From Antennarius striatus (lineage: Eukaryota > Chordata > Actinopteri > Lophiiformes > Antennariidae), in assembly GCF_040054535.1 (NCBI RefSeq), contig NC_090796.1, positions 9,608,501 through 9,672,500 on the forward strand: 64,000 nucleotides of DNA. The letters run 5' to 3'. The notes under the pieces were generated by a model that worked only from the letters and a program-made list of their open reading frames with translations, had not been told where the DNA came from and ran no database searches. Positions 59,274 to 64,000 of this stretch are shown piece by piece (position 1 is the first letter of the stretch; each line of letters opens with the position of its first letter). Position numbers and translations under genes: made by a program.

Positions 59274-60108
59274 AGTGTAAGTGTAGCTTCACCAAGCCTG
59301 ACTGAGGAGCAGAAATGATCACAGATTTTCTTGAAAGGAAGGGATCATTTCAAGAAATATCAAGAGTTTCCTAAACATCGACATGCGAAGCATAGCAGTT
59401 ACATTTAAGATTTCTCATTAAAAGTTTGGTAATATTTAATTTCAAATCCCTCTATTTTCTGTAAGCAGTACTTTATTCATTCTAAACAAACATAAACACA
59501 AAATTATCATTCATTTTCTTCACATATAAGCATTTTTGCTCTATTTGTTTCATAGCCTAGGAGAAAAATCTGTTCATAATTAAGTATCTTCTTAAAGATG
59601 TCCGCCTGCTTCCATTATAATATGCTACAAAAATATATTGAGGTTCAGTACTGCTTATAAACTTTAAATGAGAGGGTAAAATGCTTGCAATATCAAAAAA
59701 GCTAGCAGAAAATAGCAAAACTGTTGCTGCAGACAGAAACAACCCAACGAACATAAGGTAGCGCTGATGCTGACAGCAGCAACTCAGAGGTGATTTACTC
59801 GCCTTCCAAGGCATCTCAGGAATTGGTATGACATCATAAATAACAATAAATACAGTTCAGAGGAGGACAGCAGATACACAGAGCAGTTGGTCTACTAGGA
59901 GCTCCCAATTCATCTGCCATCATGCCACTTTGTCAGTCTGACAATTTAAAGATTTTCTTTCTTTTTCCCAGTTTTACAGAGAGAAGAGTTCCACCTCAGC
60001 AAAACAGGGATATTTTATACAGCAACATGACACAAGAGTGGAAACGCACATACGACATTCAATAAATACACTCAACTATAGCTACACACAAAGGTAGCCA
60101 TAGCATAC

Positions 60109-60139
60109 CTTGCTTTAGTTACAGGCTAATGGTGGTGGT

Positions 60140-60144
<5 letters not shown>
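60109..60144 (-). other. Putative 36-nt stop-containing cassette exon of atp2a1
   Basis: On the minus strand a pyrimidine-rich TATTTCCAG acceptor precedes ACTAAACC, and a GTATGC donor follows 36 bases after the acceptor. Spliced to the exon ending at 60,464 in phase 1, it completes AAC (Asn) and then gives TAA, so the pump ends ARNYIEN. Mammalian ATP2A1 has a 42-nt exon at this position. Its inclusion gives the adult SERCA1a end and its skipping gives SERCA1b. The size, phase and immediate stop all agree. Confidence 0.6.
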
Positions 60145-63974
<3,830 letters not shown>

Positions 63975-64000
63975 TTAGTGAAAAGTGTCATGCAGGGGCA

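Overview
The window is vertebrate nuclear DNA, almost certainly from a teleost fish. It has multi-exon genes with GT-AG introns, long CA/GA/GAT microsatellites, tRNA-derived SINEs, several fish-type LINE fragments and vertebrate muscle and cilium genes. I rebuilt each gene exon by exon from homology and splice sites. The five complete coding sequences each sum to a multiple of three.

Layout. Positions 1-17,600 show no gene I can support. They hold long microsatellites and three truncated non-LTR retrotransposons. Positions 17,705-22,107 (+) encode ADP-ribosylarginine hydrolase (adprh, 355 aa). Positions 24,261-35,787 (-) encode ataxin-2-like (atxn2l, 23 coding exons, 1049 aa). Positions 37,435-42,211 (+) encode the mitochondrial tRNA-modification enzyme Mto1 (684 aa). 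Positions 42,433-47,372 (-) encode the ciliary transition-zone protein tectonic-3 (tctn3, 616 aa). Positions 53,450-58,102 (+) encode a cytosolic sulfotransferase (309 aa). From about 58,640 past the right edge (-) lies the C-terminal two thirds of the fast-muscle SERCA1 calcium pump (atp2a1).

The genes are not an operon and belong to unrelated pathways: protein de-ADP-ribosylation, RNA binding, mt-tRNA wobble modification, ciliogenesis, sulfonation and Ca2+ transport. Their arrangement is still informative. adprh/atxn2l, mto1/tctn3 and sult/atp2a1 are convergent pairs. atxn2l and mto1 are divergent across a GC-rich interval. atxn2l, a SULT1-type gene and atp2a1 lying together matches the human 16p11.2 neighbourhood.

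The most useful observations are: (i) a 36-nt stop-containing cassette exon near the 3' end of atp2a1 that resembles the mammalian SERCA1a/1b switch, with a perfect 40-bp inverted repeat downstream; (ii) a 796-bp fold-back DNA transposon with 148-bp inverted ends and a perfect 8-bp target duplication; (iii) a LINE insertion with a perfect 13-bp target duplication and an internal deletion; (iv) an mto1 intron made largely of a CA/GCAC microsatellite; (v) unusual splice sites in atxn2l and tctn3. I found no new multi-gene system, CRISPR array, tRNA or rRNA gene.
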